NCBI GenBank assembly: GCA_905116865.2
Contig: CAJHNH020008090.1
Location: 62,001 to 126,000, forward strand
Length of the DNA: 64,000 nt
Direction of reading: 5' to 3'
From: Candidula unifasciata
Taxonomy: Eukaryota > Mollusca > Gastropoda > Stylommatophora > Geomitridae
This document shows, piece after piece, positions 50,901 to 62,900 of the stretch; position 1 is the stretch's first letter; each line of letters begins with the position of its first letter. The notes under the pieces are model-generated. The model was given only the letters and a program-made list of their open reading frames with translations. It did not search any database and was not told the origin of the DNA. Made by a program: the position numbers and the translations under genes.

Positions 50901-53900
50901 ATTTCATGACTAGCAATTTCTTTCTTATAGTTATGTTCTCCATTACTGTCTCTTTCTTATAGCTGCGTAATGCTCTTCATTACCATTTCTTTCTTACAGT
51001 TATGTTCTCCATTATTGTTTCATTCTAAAAGCTGTGTTATGTTCTACATTACCATTTCTTTCTTATAGTTATTTTCTCCAATACTGTTTCTTTCTTATAG
51101 CTGTGTAATGTTCTACATTACTATTTATTTCTTATATTATGTTCTTCATTACTGTTTCTTTTTTTAAATTTTATGGCATAGGTGTATTATGTTCTAAATT
51201 ACCATTTCTTTTTTATAGCTATGTGTTCTACACTATAATTTCTCTCTTATTGCCATGTGTCATGTTCTACATTTTCATTTCTTTCTTATTGCTGTTTGTT
51301 CTACATTACAATTTCTTTCTTATGGATGGCTGTGTGTTCTACCTTACCATTTCTTTTTTATAGCTGTGTATTCTACATTACCATTTCTTTCTTATAGATG
51401 TGTGTTATGCATTGCCATTTCTTTTTTTTATAGCCATGTCTTATGACCTAATTACCATTTCTTTCTTTTAGCTGTGTGTTCTACATTGCCATTTGTTTCT
51501 TATAGCTGTGTGTCCTACATTACCTTTTCTTTATTTTAACTGTGTGTTATACATTACCATTTCTTTCTTATAGCTATATGTCATGGTCTGTATTATCAGG
51601 GTTTTCTTTAAAAAGCTATGTTTTCTGCATTACCATTTCTTTCTTATAGCTGTGTGTCATGACCTACATTACTGTTTCTGTCTTATAGCTGTGTGATTTA
51701 CATTACCATTTGTTTATCATAACTGTGTGTTATACATTAACATTTCTTTCTTATAGCTGTGTGTCATGACCTACATTACTGTTTCTTATAGCTGTGTGTA
51801 TTGTTCTACATTTTGCAGCTCATATAGAACATGCTTTATTCAACAGAATCAACAAAGGGAGCTGACTGTCAGGCATGCGAGAGAAACTGAGAAGGAAATG
51901 AAAAAGAGACTGGATGTGCAGAAGGAGGAATATGAGGAAGCTATTAAAAGGCATTTATCCTTTATTGATCAGGTAAATATCAATGTATTTCTTAGTTGCA
52001 TTCACTGGGAAATTAATTTTTGTATGATTTTTTTATCCGAACCAGCTATAATTTTTGTCGTCATAATTAGCCCTGGTTTGCATTGTCATTTGATGTTTAT
52101 TAATTAATTTTGTAGAACCATTAATCTGAAATTTTAAATATTATTTTTAATGTTATAGTTCAGTTGATCAATCAGTTTGTTCTTCTGGGGCTGGAATCTT
52201 ACCATATCATCCTGAGATTTAAAATGGTAAGCTAGATGATAAACCTGTAAGGCAGATCCCAGATACCCTGTTCAGCTTCCAAGGAAGTTATTATTAAGGC
52301 ATTTGTAATGGTTACTCCAGTAGGATGTAAACTTCAGTCCTATGCTAGGTTAGGGCATAAGGTTATGGTTATAATAGATGCTATTTATAGTAAACTGAGA
52401 AAGATTTATAAACAAAAGTGTGCCATTAGGGAATTGAATATGTGGTGCTAGATCCATGTTTTTTTAAACCTGTTGGCACCTGAAGATTCCTTTACTTCTC
52501 CAGACATTCCCAGGTGTCCGTTTCAGTCCTGTCAGTTGTACAGACCCACCTTGATGTGGATGTGAACCCAAGACTTTTAGGCTGGCAGGCAGGCAGCTAA
52601 CAGTTGCTCTGCCTAGGCTTCCTTAATAGTTAATAAACCCAAAAGGAATTTGAATAAATCAATTAATTAAGAATTGACATCACTGCACTGGGGACATCCC
52701 CACACTCGCTGTGTCTCCTTCCTCAGTGGCCAGCAAAGAGTTGATATGCTACCTCAGTTACCAACAAAGAGTTGATGTGTTACCTCAGTGGCCAACAAAG
52801 AGTTGATATGTTACCCTAGTTGCAACCAAGAGTTGATATCCCTCAGTTGCCATAAAGAGAATTGTTCCCTCAGTTGCAACCAAGAGTTGATATGTTACCC
52901 TAGTTGCAACCAAGAGTTGATATCCCTCAGTTGCCATAAAGAGAATTGTTCCCTCAGTTGCCAACCAAGAGTTGATATGTTACCTCAATTGCCAACAAAG
53001 AGTTGATATGTTACCTCAGTTGCCAACAAAGAGTTGATATGTTACCTCAGTTGCCAACAAAGAGTTGATATGTTACCTCAGTTGCCAACAAAGAGATAAT
53101 ATATTACTTCAGTTGCCAACAAAGAGTTGTTATGTTACTTCAGTTGCTAAAAAAGAGTTGATATATCTCAGTTGCCAACAAAAAGTTGATAAGTACCTCA
53201 GTTGCCAACAAAGAGTTCATAGGTACCTCAGTTGCCAACAAAGAGTTGACTTGTTACTTCAGTTGCCAACAAAGAGTTGATATGTTACTTCAGTGGCCAA
53301 CAAAAATTTGATATCTCTCAATTGCCAACAAAGAGTTGATATGCTACCTCAGTTGCCAACAAAGAGTTGATATGCTACCTCAATTGCCAACAAAGAGTTG
53401 ATATTTTACCTCAGGTGCCAACAAAGAGTTGATATGTTACTTCAGTTGCCAAGAAAGAGTTGATATGTTATCTCAGTTGTCAACAAAGAGTTCATATCCT
53501 AATAGTACCAGCTGCAGTCTGATTAGAATCCACCCATGTTTCCCTCTCGCTGTTGATTGTCTTCCAGTCTGTCAGTGTATGGATGCTTTTTTCACAGATC
53601 TTGATCTTTGTATTTGGATTTCATTCCACTGATGAAATTCCCCCATGCCATTGCTTCAAGCCATCAAGCATCGACTGTTTTCATTGGCCTCTGCTTCTTT
53701 TACTGTGGATTTTTCCAGTCATCACAGTGTTCTCCAGTGCCTGTCTTCTCATCACATGACTGAAGAACACTGACAGCCTCTTTTTTATTGTTGTATAAAT
53801 GAAAATTTTATTTCAAAAATTATCCAATGACAACATCGCACCCCAGTTAATGGAACAATTTTTACTTATAAGCCTTTACATCACGTTTTATTACATCACC

Positions 53901-56900
53901 TATTTATTATTAAATTACCAAAATCTAGCACGTGTGTATTTTTTCAATGCCTTAGAAAGGTTCAAGCTAGAGATACAATTAATTGCCCTACAGATTTAAA
54001 GGTAAATTGTTTTGTTTTTTTCTGGAAATAAACAGTAGGTCTGCCATTACCTATCACTCATTTAAACACTAGTTTCTGTTATCGTCTTATGCACACACAA
54101 AAAAATGTGCATGAGCATCAACAAACAAACATCTTTAACAGACATTCTTCAAGGATTACTTTTGCACCCTATTATTTAAAGCTGAGAGTAATTGTACTGT
54201 GTGATGAAACAATGTTATCAAAATGACTGGTTTAAAATGCAAGAGAAGGCAAATACTATATAGATGCTTCTTCTCTGTAAGATAAGGAACATCGGCGTAC
54301 AGACAGTTTGTCTCTCAAAGACACAGAAGGAGATGACAGATTATTTGAAATTAACATAGGCTTATAGTATTACTGTACATTTCTATACATTACTGCTCTT
54401 ATGCTGAAGTTTATATTGGTCATTTTGTAAAATTAAATATAATAAGTTTGTTTTATTCAGCTTTTAAAGAATTTTTAGTTATTTTCATTCTAAGCCTGCC
54501 ATGAAATCATGTTACTGTACACATGTAATAATATTTTTTCCTGCTATTCATCTATTCGGTTATCCATCACAGCCCTGGTCCAAACAATGGTCGGTTAAAA
54601 AACTGTACATGAAAAAAATTGCCAGGTTGACCTAAGAATTTTTTTTTTTTTCAGACAGTAAATATTTATTTGCTCCTTTATGAATGTGTGAGGGATCTTG
54701 TTATGTTGCTTTTCATTTCAGCTAATTGATGACAAGAAAAATTTGAGTGAGAAGTGTGAGAAGTTGGTCACTGAATTAAAGACGATTGACAAGAAGTACC
54801 AAGAGAAAATAAAGTCCCTTGAAGATAGGTACTGTTCACAGTTTGCAGTTTTTGTTGTTGTGTGAATTGGTCTTTCTTTGTTGTTTTTCTCCTACTGTGG
54901 GAGATGAAATCAAGGGTTCCCAAAGTGGCTCATATTGTAGTAGACTTAACAGTGATGTATATAGGAGTTCCCAGAATTGGTGATGTTGCAGTGGACATAC
55001 CCCTTTCGTTTATTTTTAAAGAAACGAATCATTTTAATTTACTGAAACTCTACCCCTGAAAAACTAGAAGGTGTAAGGAGGAGATGAAATTTTGACTCTT
55101 CGTCAGTTTTTATAAATCTTTATGGGCTTGAACCCCTAGACCAAAGAAAAGACATGCCTATCTTCTCATCATATTCTTTTTGTGCATCCGACCTCATTGG
55201 GCGGTCAGCATATTGTTTTGATGTTTACAGCTAGGCTGCAGTGTCTGCACCTTTTGACCCAACACATTTAATGTTAAGAAGTCCTTAATTGAAGTTTTCA
55301 TATTATACTAATAAAATTAAATACTAATTAAGGATTTCCTAAAATTGGATGAATTGGGCTGAAAAGCACAGATCTCATAGCCTAGATGTAAACCACAGTA
55401 TGTGTGTACGGCAATGTTGAAGAATAAACATGTCAGACCTATTTTTGACCTATATTAATGTTATAATGGCAGGGATCTTGGAATGTAAATGAACAATGAG
55501 TCTGAGACAAAGTTACATGCAAAGTTACTAACAAAAGTTGCTAGAAGAGCTAGAACATTATAAACGGCTTTTAAAAAAGAGAGTGTTCAGTCTAAACTTT
55601 AATTAAAAGTTTGGTACTCCTGTCAAATCCGGACGAAGAATAAAAAGCCTTGGACGACTTAGTCAGAGTTCTCTCCCTTGGGCGCACTGCGAACAGTGAT
55701 CGGAAAAGCCACAACGAAACAAACGACACAAGCAACATGGCAGTTAGACGCACTCACATAACTAACATCGTTATTCCAACGCACGACTTAGTTGCCACGG
55801 ACGTAACTCCTGCAGACCTGTATGCCATAATGACAGATAAGTATGCGTGGTTGCGGTGGCTAGCTGAGCATAGTCTGATAAGAAACACGCAACCGTGTTC
55901 CTCGTGCACGCGGCCAATGTTCCTATGTCCCCGTCACATACACACACAAACAATTGAGGGCCTCTGGATGCTGGTGAAACGCACCATTTGCCAACGATTG
56001 GGCACCAGCCGCACACTATTGGCGTCATATTTAGCAGAATTACAGTGGCGCCACGCCCACAAACATCAGATTGTCGGCCACTATTTCCAAACCCTACGTC
56101 AAAATTTTAACATCTAACCCTAACCCTAACCCTAACCCGACCCATAACCCTAACCCTAACCCTAACCCTACCCCTAACCCTAACCCGACCCCTAACCCTA
56201 ACCCGACCCCTAACCCTAGCCCTACCCCTAACCCTAACCCTACCCCTAACCCTACCCCTAACCCTAACCCTAACCCTAACCCTACCCCTAACCCTAACCC
56301 TACCCCTAACCCTAACCCTACCCCTAACCCTAACCCTACCCCTAACTCTAACCCAACAACCACATCATGATGACTACACAACCATTCACAATGCCTCACG
56401 AAACCGTACGCAGCCCTACAGGCAACCGCAGGATGATAGGTAAGTGTGTCGTTTATTTCGTTTGTTTTCCTATTACTGTTCGGAGTGCGGCCAAGGGAGA
56501 GAACTCTGACTAACTCGTCCACGGCTGTTTATTCTTCGTCCGGATTTGACAGGAGAGCCAAAAGTTTAGTAGCACTAAAAAAAGAAAACAAATTCTTTCA
56601 AAACAACAATTTTACACCGATCACTTAACATTAAAAAAAATTTATTTATGTACATTTAAAAAAAATGTCTGTGTGGAATATATCAATATTTATAAAGGGA
56701 GTTATCAGTAAATGTGAACAGTGGGAAGCATTGTATGAAATAAATTCTCCTGGGGGCTAAAAAATGTGTGTATCAGATGACTTATCCTGTAACTCTGACC
56801 TCTATGACGGAGGCTTATGGAAAAATTTGAGATTAGTTTGGCTTTTTAAAAAACCCATTTATTCTGAATGACCCCCTTCCCCCTAGCCACGCCACACCCA

Positions 56901-59900
56901 AAGCTATTTTTAGTTGATGTTTGTGCAGGCATAAACATAGTTATAACTATGTGTCACGTAAACAGGTCACTAAAGATGTTGGAGAAGTGATATTTATGGG
57001 GAAGTATCCCCAACCAGAAGTGTCAGTTTTGCGGCTTCTCAGGGCGACAAGAATAAAAGGGCAGGTTAAGGGCCTCCCCCCCCCCCCCCCTCCCCACACA
57101 TAGGGCACCCAAACCCACACAGCAACCATATCATTTCAGTACTTTCTTTCTATTCAAATATACATACTTTTGTCTTGATAATATGTAAAATAATATGTCT
57201 ATTGTTACTTTTTCAGTCATGTTATAGAAATGACAAAACTGAAAGAGATACATTCTGCTGCAGAAAAGCTGCGGAGAGAGAAATGGATTGAAGATAAAAC
57301 AAAGAAGATAAAAGTGAGATTTGTATTTGAACTTTTGATATAGAAAATCAGTAGCTTTTTCTCCCCCAACACTTCAAACAGATACCTGACATTCTTTTAC
57401 CACACAATTATGTAGATGACTTTCTATCCAGAAAATATTATTTTGTCTTTAGTTTCTGAATGTTATGCCTGTCTAGAAAATGTATCTTTATCTTTAACTT
57501 CTGTAGAACATTTTCTGTCTAGAAAATAAGTCTTTGTCTTTTATCTTCTGCTGTTTCCTTGTCTTCAGCTTCCAGATGACTTAGAATCTTTGAAATCTTA
57601 AAAGTTTGGTTGAAAAACTATTAAACGCTGCATATATCTCTTGGAAGTTGTTGGTAACTGTGAAATGTTGGGAAGAAATAATAAAAAGGTTTATTGAAAA
57701 CTATCAAGTTTTAATGAACTATTCAAGACTTTGTATGATTTCAGTGTCTGCAGGCAACTATTAAAGTTTGTATTAAAATATTAATTTTAACAGGGAAACA
57801 TAAACATTTGTAAATTATCAGAAGTTCCAAGGAACTATTCCGGATTGTTGTAAAATATCAGTATGTATGGAGGACTAGTGAATATACCTGTATTGTTGTC
57901 AAATATTAAAATATGCAGAAAATTATTAAATATTGTGGTAAAATAAAAAATATGCAAGGAACTATTAAGTAATGTTTTAAAATATATAATATATATTATG
58001 CAGTGAGCTGTAAAATATTTTAGGAAAATTATTAAAATATGATGTAAAGTAAAGTAAAAGACCCAGCTCTTGCCACACCTTCACGCATATTAGATATATA
58101 GGGCTAGACCTATATTTTCATAGACCAATCGGCACTCTCAGAACATGTAGAGAATTTTTTTATATTTTTAAAAAATATTATAGTGTTGCAGAGAACTTTT
58201 TAAGACTGTTGGGAAAAATTACTTCCTCAATTTATTTTACCAGGAGATGACAGTTAAGGGTTTAGAACCTGAAATTCAGCGTCTGATAGCAAAACATAAA
58301 AGTGATATAAATAAACTCAAGCACATCCATGAAGCGGAGCTACTGGAAGCAGATGAGAGAGTTGCACAGAAGTATGTGAAAATGACTGAAGAGCTAAGAG
58401 ACCAACTGGCAGCAGAAAAAGAAGCCGCTTGTGCCAGAGAAAGAGAAATGTCTAAGCAGCGGTAAGTACATTTTATTTTATTTTAAAATGTAATTTCTTT
58501 TTTTTATCTTTATGACAGTCTCATAGTTTTACTTGAAATTTATTGATTTAATTATAACTTTGTATTTTGAGGTCTGAAATTACATACCTTGAATTAGTTG
58601 TTATTGCAACTGATTACTTTAGCATACAAAATTGTACTATTAATAAGCATCACAATTTGGTTTTAGAAAAAGCAGAGGATGCACAGATGCATTATTCACT
58701 CTGAGGCTAGTGTGTGAGAAAGCCATTGAGTATAATACCCAACAGAATATTATGTTTGTAGATCAGGAAAAGGCTTTCATTAGAGTGGATAGAAACAAAC
58801 TGGTCTGTTCTTGAGGGGTACAAGGGCAGTTACTAGAGAAAATCATAGCCATGTACCTTACAAGCCAAACTGCAATAAGAACACAAAATGGCATATCAGA
58901 TATGTTCACAGTCAACACAGGTGTGAGACAGGGATGTGTGCTCTCCACACTTTTATTTAACATTTATATAGACAGAATATCTAAAGAAACAAGTTCTGAT
59001 ACAGACAACACAGATCTTTATAATCATGAGGAAGTACTCACTTCAGGAGAAGTTATCGATTCACCCACAATAAATTAACTAATATTTGCTGACGACCAGT
59101 GCTTGTTCTGCCCTGTAGAAGATAGACTGCAAGACCACATTAACAGGTTAAACTCAGCATGCAGTAAATACAACATGAAGATCAATGCAAACAAAACCGA
59201 AACAATGCAGGTTAATAGAACCCCTGGCCCACTACACATACAGCTGAATGGTTCTGCTCTGAATCAAGTTAGGGAGTTTAAATATTTTGGAAGTATGATC
59301 ACAGAAAATGGTAGAATTGACGGAGAAATAGAAACCAGATGTCAGAAAGCAAGTGCACTTATATACCAGTTGTCACCATTATTAAAACATTCAAGCATAG
59401 CTATGAGTGCAGAGAGACAGATTATTAACAGCATAGTCATTCCAACATTAAGCAACCAGTGCCAAACATGGACACTATCTAAAGCCTATATATGAAAAAT
59501 CACCACCTGCGAGGTGAGATGCCTGAGAAAAGCAGCCAACCTAACCATTACTAGTTAATAATGAAACTATAAGGCAAATTGTGGGAATGACACCTTGTAC
59601 TAGATTCATTGAGAAATAGCAGATCAAGTGGTTTGGCCATCTCATTATAATGCAGCAAGAACAAATACCATCACACACACTACATCTCAGAAGATCATCT
59701 ACAAATACTTGGATGGACTAATTCATTACTAAGTTACAACCACCATCCAAAACAAGATTAATTCAGTACTACTTTACAACCAACATCTAGGACTGGAATT
59801 TTCCAGTACCAAGTTAAACATTCAAGACTGGAAGTTTCCAGTACCAAGTTACAACATTCAAGAAAGTTCTGGTTGTTCATTTACTTTTAGACTGCATTCC

Positions 59901-62900
59901 TGTTCCAGAACCTGAATGTTGCGTGCATCCGTTTTACAGATCTGACTCATTTGTATGCAAACTGCTGGTTCCTTGCCTCTCATGCAGATGCACTTTTACT
60001 TCGAAGGAAGCTCCCAATTAGCTGACTCTTACGACATGCTTTTGGTTAGCCAGTGGGTGTTTTTTTTGTTTTCCTAGAATAGGGCCCCGGAACCCACACA
60101 GGGATATACTACAAAATAATATCCAAGACCAAAATAATCCAATACCAAAATAGGACTAATCCAACACCAAGTTATAACCATCATCCAAAATAGGACTAAC
60201 CCAAAACCGAGTTAAACAATCATCCAAGATTGGACTAATCCAGTACCATATTACAACCATCATCCAAGCTAGGACTAACCCAAAACCGAGTTACAACAAT
60301 CATCCAGGATTGGACTAATCCAGTACCAAGTTACAGCCAACATCCAGGATTGGACTACAAGATTGGACTGATCCAGTACCAAGCTACAACCAACATCAAT
60401 AATTGGACTAGTCCAGTACTAAGTTGCAACGTCCAATGTTCTACTAATCCAGTACTATATTACATTAAAAAACCAAAGTACTAAAATGTGTATACATTGT
60501 TTTTAAAGTGTGGTGTCAGGTAAAGGAAAATAGTATACGGTTGTCAGCATTTTACTGTTTTTAATTGCTTATGTTTTATTTAAAGCTTAATTTTTTTTTT
60601 TTTTCTTAAAATAATTGTTTAAAACTCTAAAATAATTTTTTACATGAATATTCAGTGAATTTGATAACAGTGAATTTTATGCAAACAGTAATATGTACAT
60701 ATTTTGTTCTGTCACAAAAAACAAGATATGAAAAACAGCTTCAGCAAGAAGAAGAAGCGTACCAACAGCAGCGAAGACGGTTGCACCAAGAAGTCCAGGA
60801 AGAGAAAGATCGGGTGGCAGCTTCAGTGTCAAGACAGCGGGCAGAGTTGGAGAAGCTACAGCGCCAGCTGGAGGATAATCATAGGATAGCATTAGAGTCA
60901 ATGAGGGAAGACTTTAACAAGGCTAGAGAAGAGCAGGAGAGGAGACATGCGGTAGGGTTATTTTCGGTTGAGATTTGTTTGTGTTCATCACAGGATCTTC
61001 TTGCATATTGGGTGTGTCCATAAGTGATCTGATAGTCCGAAAGGTTTTGAGTCAGGAGGATTGACTTCATTGCACCAGGTTTTATTTCATTACTCAGTCT
61101 CTCCCTTCAGAATGGCAAGCTGTGCTGAGAGCATTGCACAAAGCACAAACTCTGTAGCTTGATTGATGATCCCCAGATATCTCCATAAATTGCACATGTA
61201 AACCTGTGAGGCAGTTCACATAATTTACCCAAGACCTTTAGAGAGTGAGGCAAACAGCGTAATCTCTTCTCCTGATCATGTTTCTTAGTGTGTGTGCCCT
61301 GATGAATCCTGCTCTGTATTGGTTGATGTTAACTCTTAGAGGATCAACTTCATTGCACTGAGTTTTATCTCATATGGCTCGGTCTCCCTCTGCAGAATGA
61401 CTGGCTGTCTGCCAAGAATGTCACATAAAGCATGAACACTGTACCTCTGGCAATGATCCCCAGGGGTTTCTGTAAAAACTGCAGTCATGAACCGAAAGAC
61501 ACAGCTATGCACACAAACCAACGACCTTGAGAGGACTAGGTAAATGGTTTGACCAATTCACCACAGAGGCTCACAGACTGATTGATGTAGCAGCTGGGAG
61601 GTCTTGCATAGTTTATGCATCACACAGTTCCGATGGGTAAAGCCAGACTCTGCATCCATATCACTGAAAAATTTGTATTCTTGTGTTTGAGGTCTTCAGC
61701 ACATGGTGTCTCCAATAAAGCATTATTAGTATATTAAATTATTTTGTTTACTGATCACTGATTTAGATAGGTAGGTAGGTAGTTGTTTCCCCACCAGGAC
61801 ATCACACAAGCGACAAACACCTGGTGACTTAAAGTGCCACCATGCGGATGAGGATCACCCGTTGAGAGGTCCCAGAAACCCCTTTCAGCCGTTAGGTCAT
61901 ATCTATGGCTAGGGCCCCTGGCAGAAGCCAGGGTTGGGCTTCACCTACCTACCTACCTTTTATCACTGATTTAAGAATTATCAGAATCATAGCACACTGG
62001 GCATTCCCATAGATGCAGCAAATGTCTAAAGATGTAGATGCTAATGTTTCACATAGCACACATCATTATTATTTTGTTTAAATATTTCATAATGTTTTGA
62101 TTTAGCACACACTTCTTCTTCTACCTTTCATTTTCCAACTCAAACCAAACCCGTTTATCTATCCTTTGACTTTTATGATTGGTTGGATTTTGTAGCTGTA
62201 TTGTTCCATTAGAGGAAATAGTCTCAAGCCAATCTTCCTTAGCTGCCTATTATGACATGCAGTGTTGATTACAGTTCTTCCTTTATAGACCCCCTGTGGA
62301 AAGTTCCATTTGTTCGTCCACTTTAAGACTTTAGTCTTGTTCCAGAACTTTGATTTTACATGCACATTCGTTTTACAGGTCTGTCTTATTTATATGCATA
62401 ACATTGGTTCCTTGCCTCTCAACCAGGTGCGCTCCGACTTCGGAGGATATGAAGGTTTCATTTTCAGGCCTTGAAGAATTCTGGGTATATGGTGCTGGCT
62501 CTGTGTTATCTAAGATGAATTGGCCGTGCTGGGTTATAGGATCAGTAACAGACTGTAATGAGGCGTGGTTTGACTTGAACTGTACCTGGCTCACTACATA
62601 TTGGCTTTCGCCACGGCTCACTCTCTGGATGTTTACTGCTGCAAAACTTGTACTGCTTTAACGTCTAGGGTTGACAACACAAACGCCACTCAGCTTCTTT
62701 GTACATGCTGTCAGTTTATTCAGGTCCATTTATTCAACATGCTTAAACAATTATTCTCAATTCTATCACTCGCGACATATTCGAACACTTAACCATTCGC
62801 GCGACATAAAGCTGACATCTTCAACCAAATGCAACCGTCTTCCTCGACTTCTGTTGATCCACTGACCACGAGTCTAGCTCAGGCTGCCCCTCGCTTACTC

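Larger units (their letters stand above)
55605..56567 (+). mobile_element. Merlin-type DNA transposon, 947 bp, with 8-bp target duplication
   Basis: AAAAGTTT flanks the element at 55605-55612 and 56560-56567 (perfect 8-bp target duplication). The element (55613-56559) begins GGTACTCCTGTCAAATCCGG and ends with the complement of GGCTCTCCTGTCAAATCCGG. Terminal inverted repeats run about 120 bp with roughly 90% identity. GG ends, 8-bp duplications and an IS1595/IS1016-like transposase define Merlin. The interior holds a broken transposase and a telomere-like array. Intron 12. Confidence 0.9.

Noticed and set aside
51766..51846. Extended upstream version of CEP131 exon 11
   Set aside because: The open frame continues upstream, but the peptide is not homologous and overlaps the pyrimidine repeat. 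The 51846 acceptor joins two conserved stretches exactly.
42160..53502. CRISPR array
   Set aside because: The repeats are contiguous with no unique spacers, and the locus is eukaryotic with spliced exons.
55650..55736. Transposase start at 55650 (TTG)
   Set aside because: TTG is not a normal eukaryotic start, and this stretch is part of the terminal inverted repeat; the first ATG is at 55737.
56071..56522. Pro-Asn-rich (+) and Gly-Leu-Val-rich (-) frames
   Set aside because: Translations of the telomere-like array; (CCCTAA)n gives open frames on both strands.
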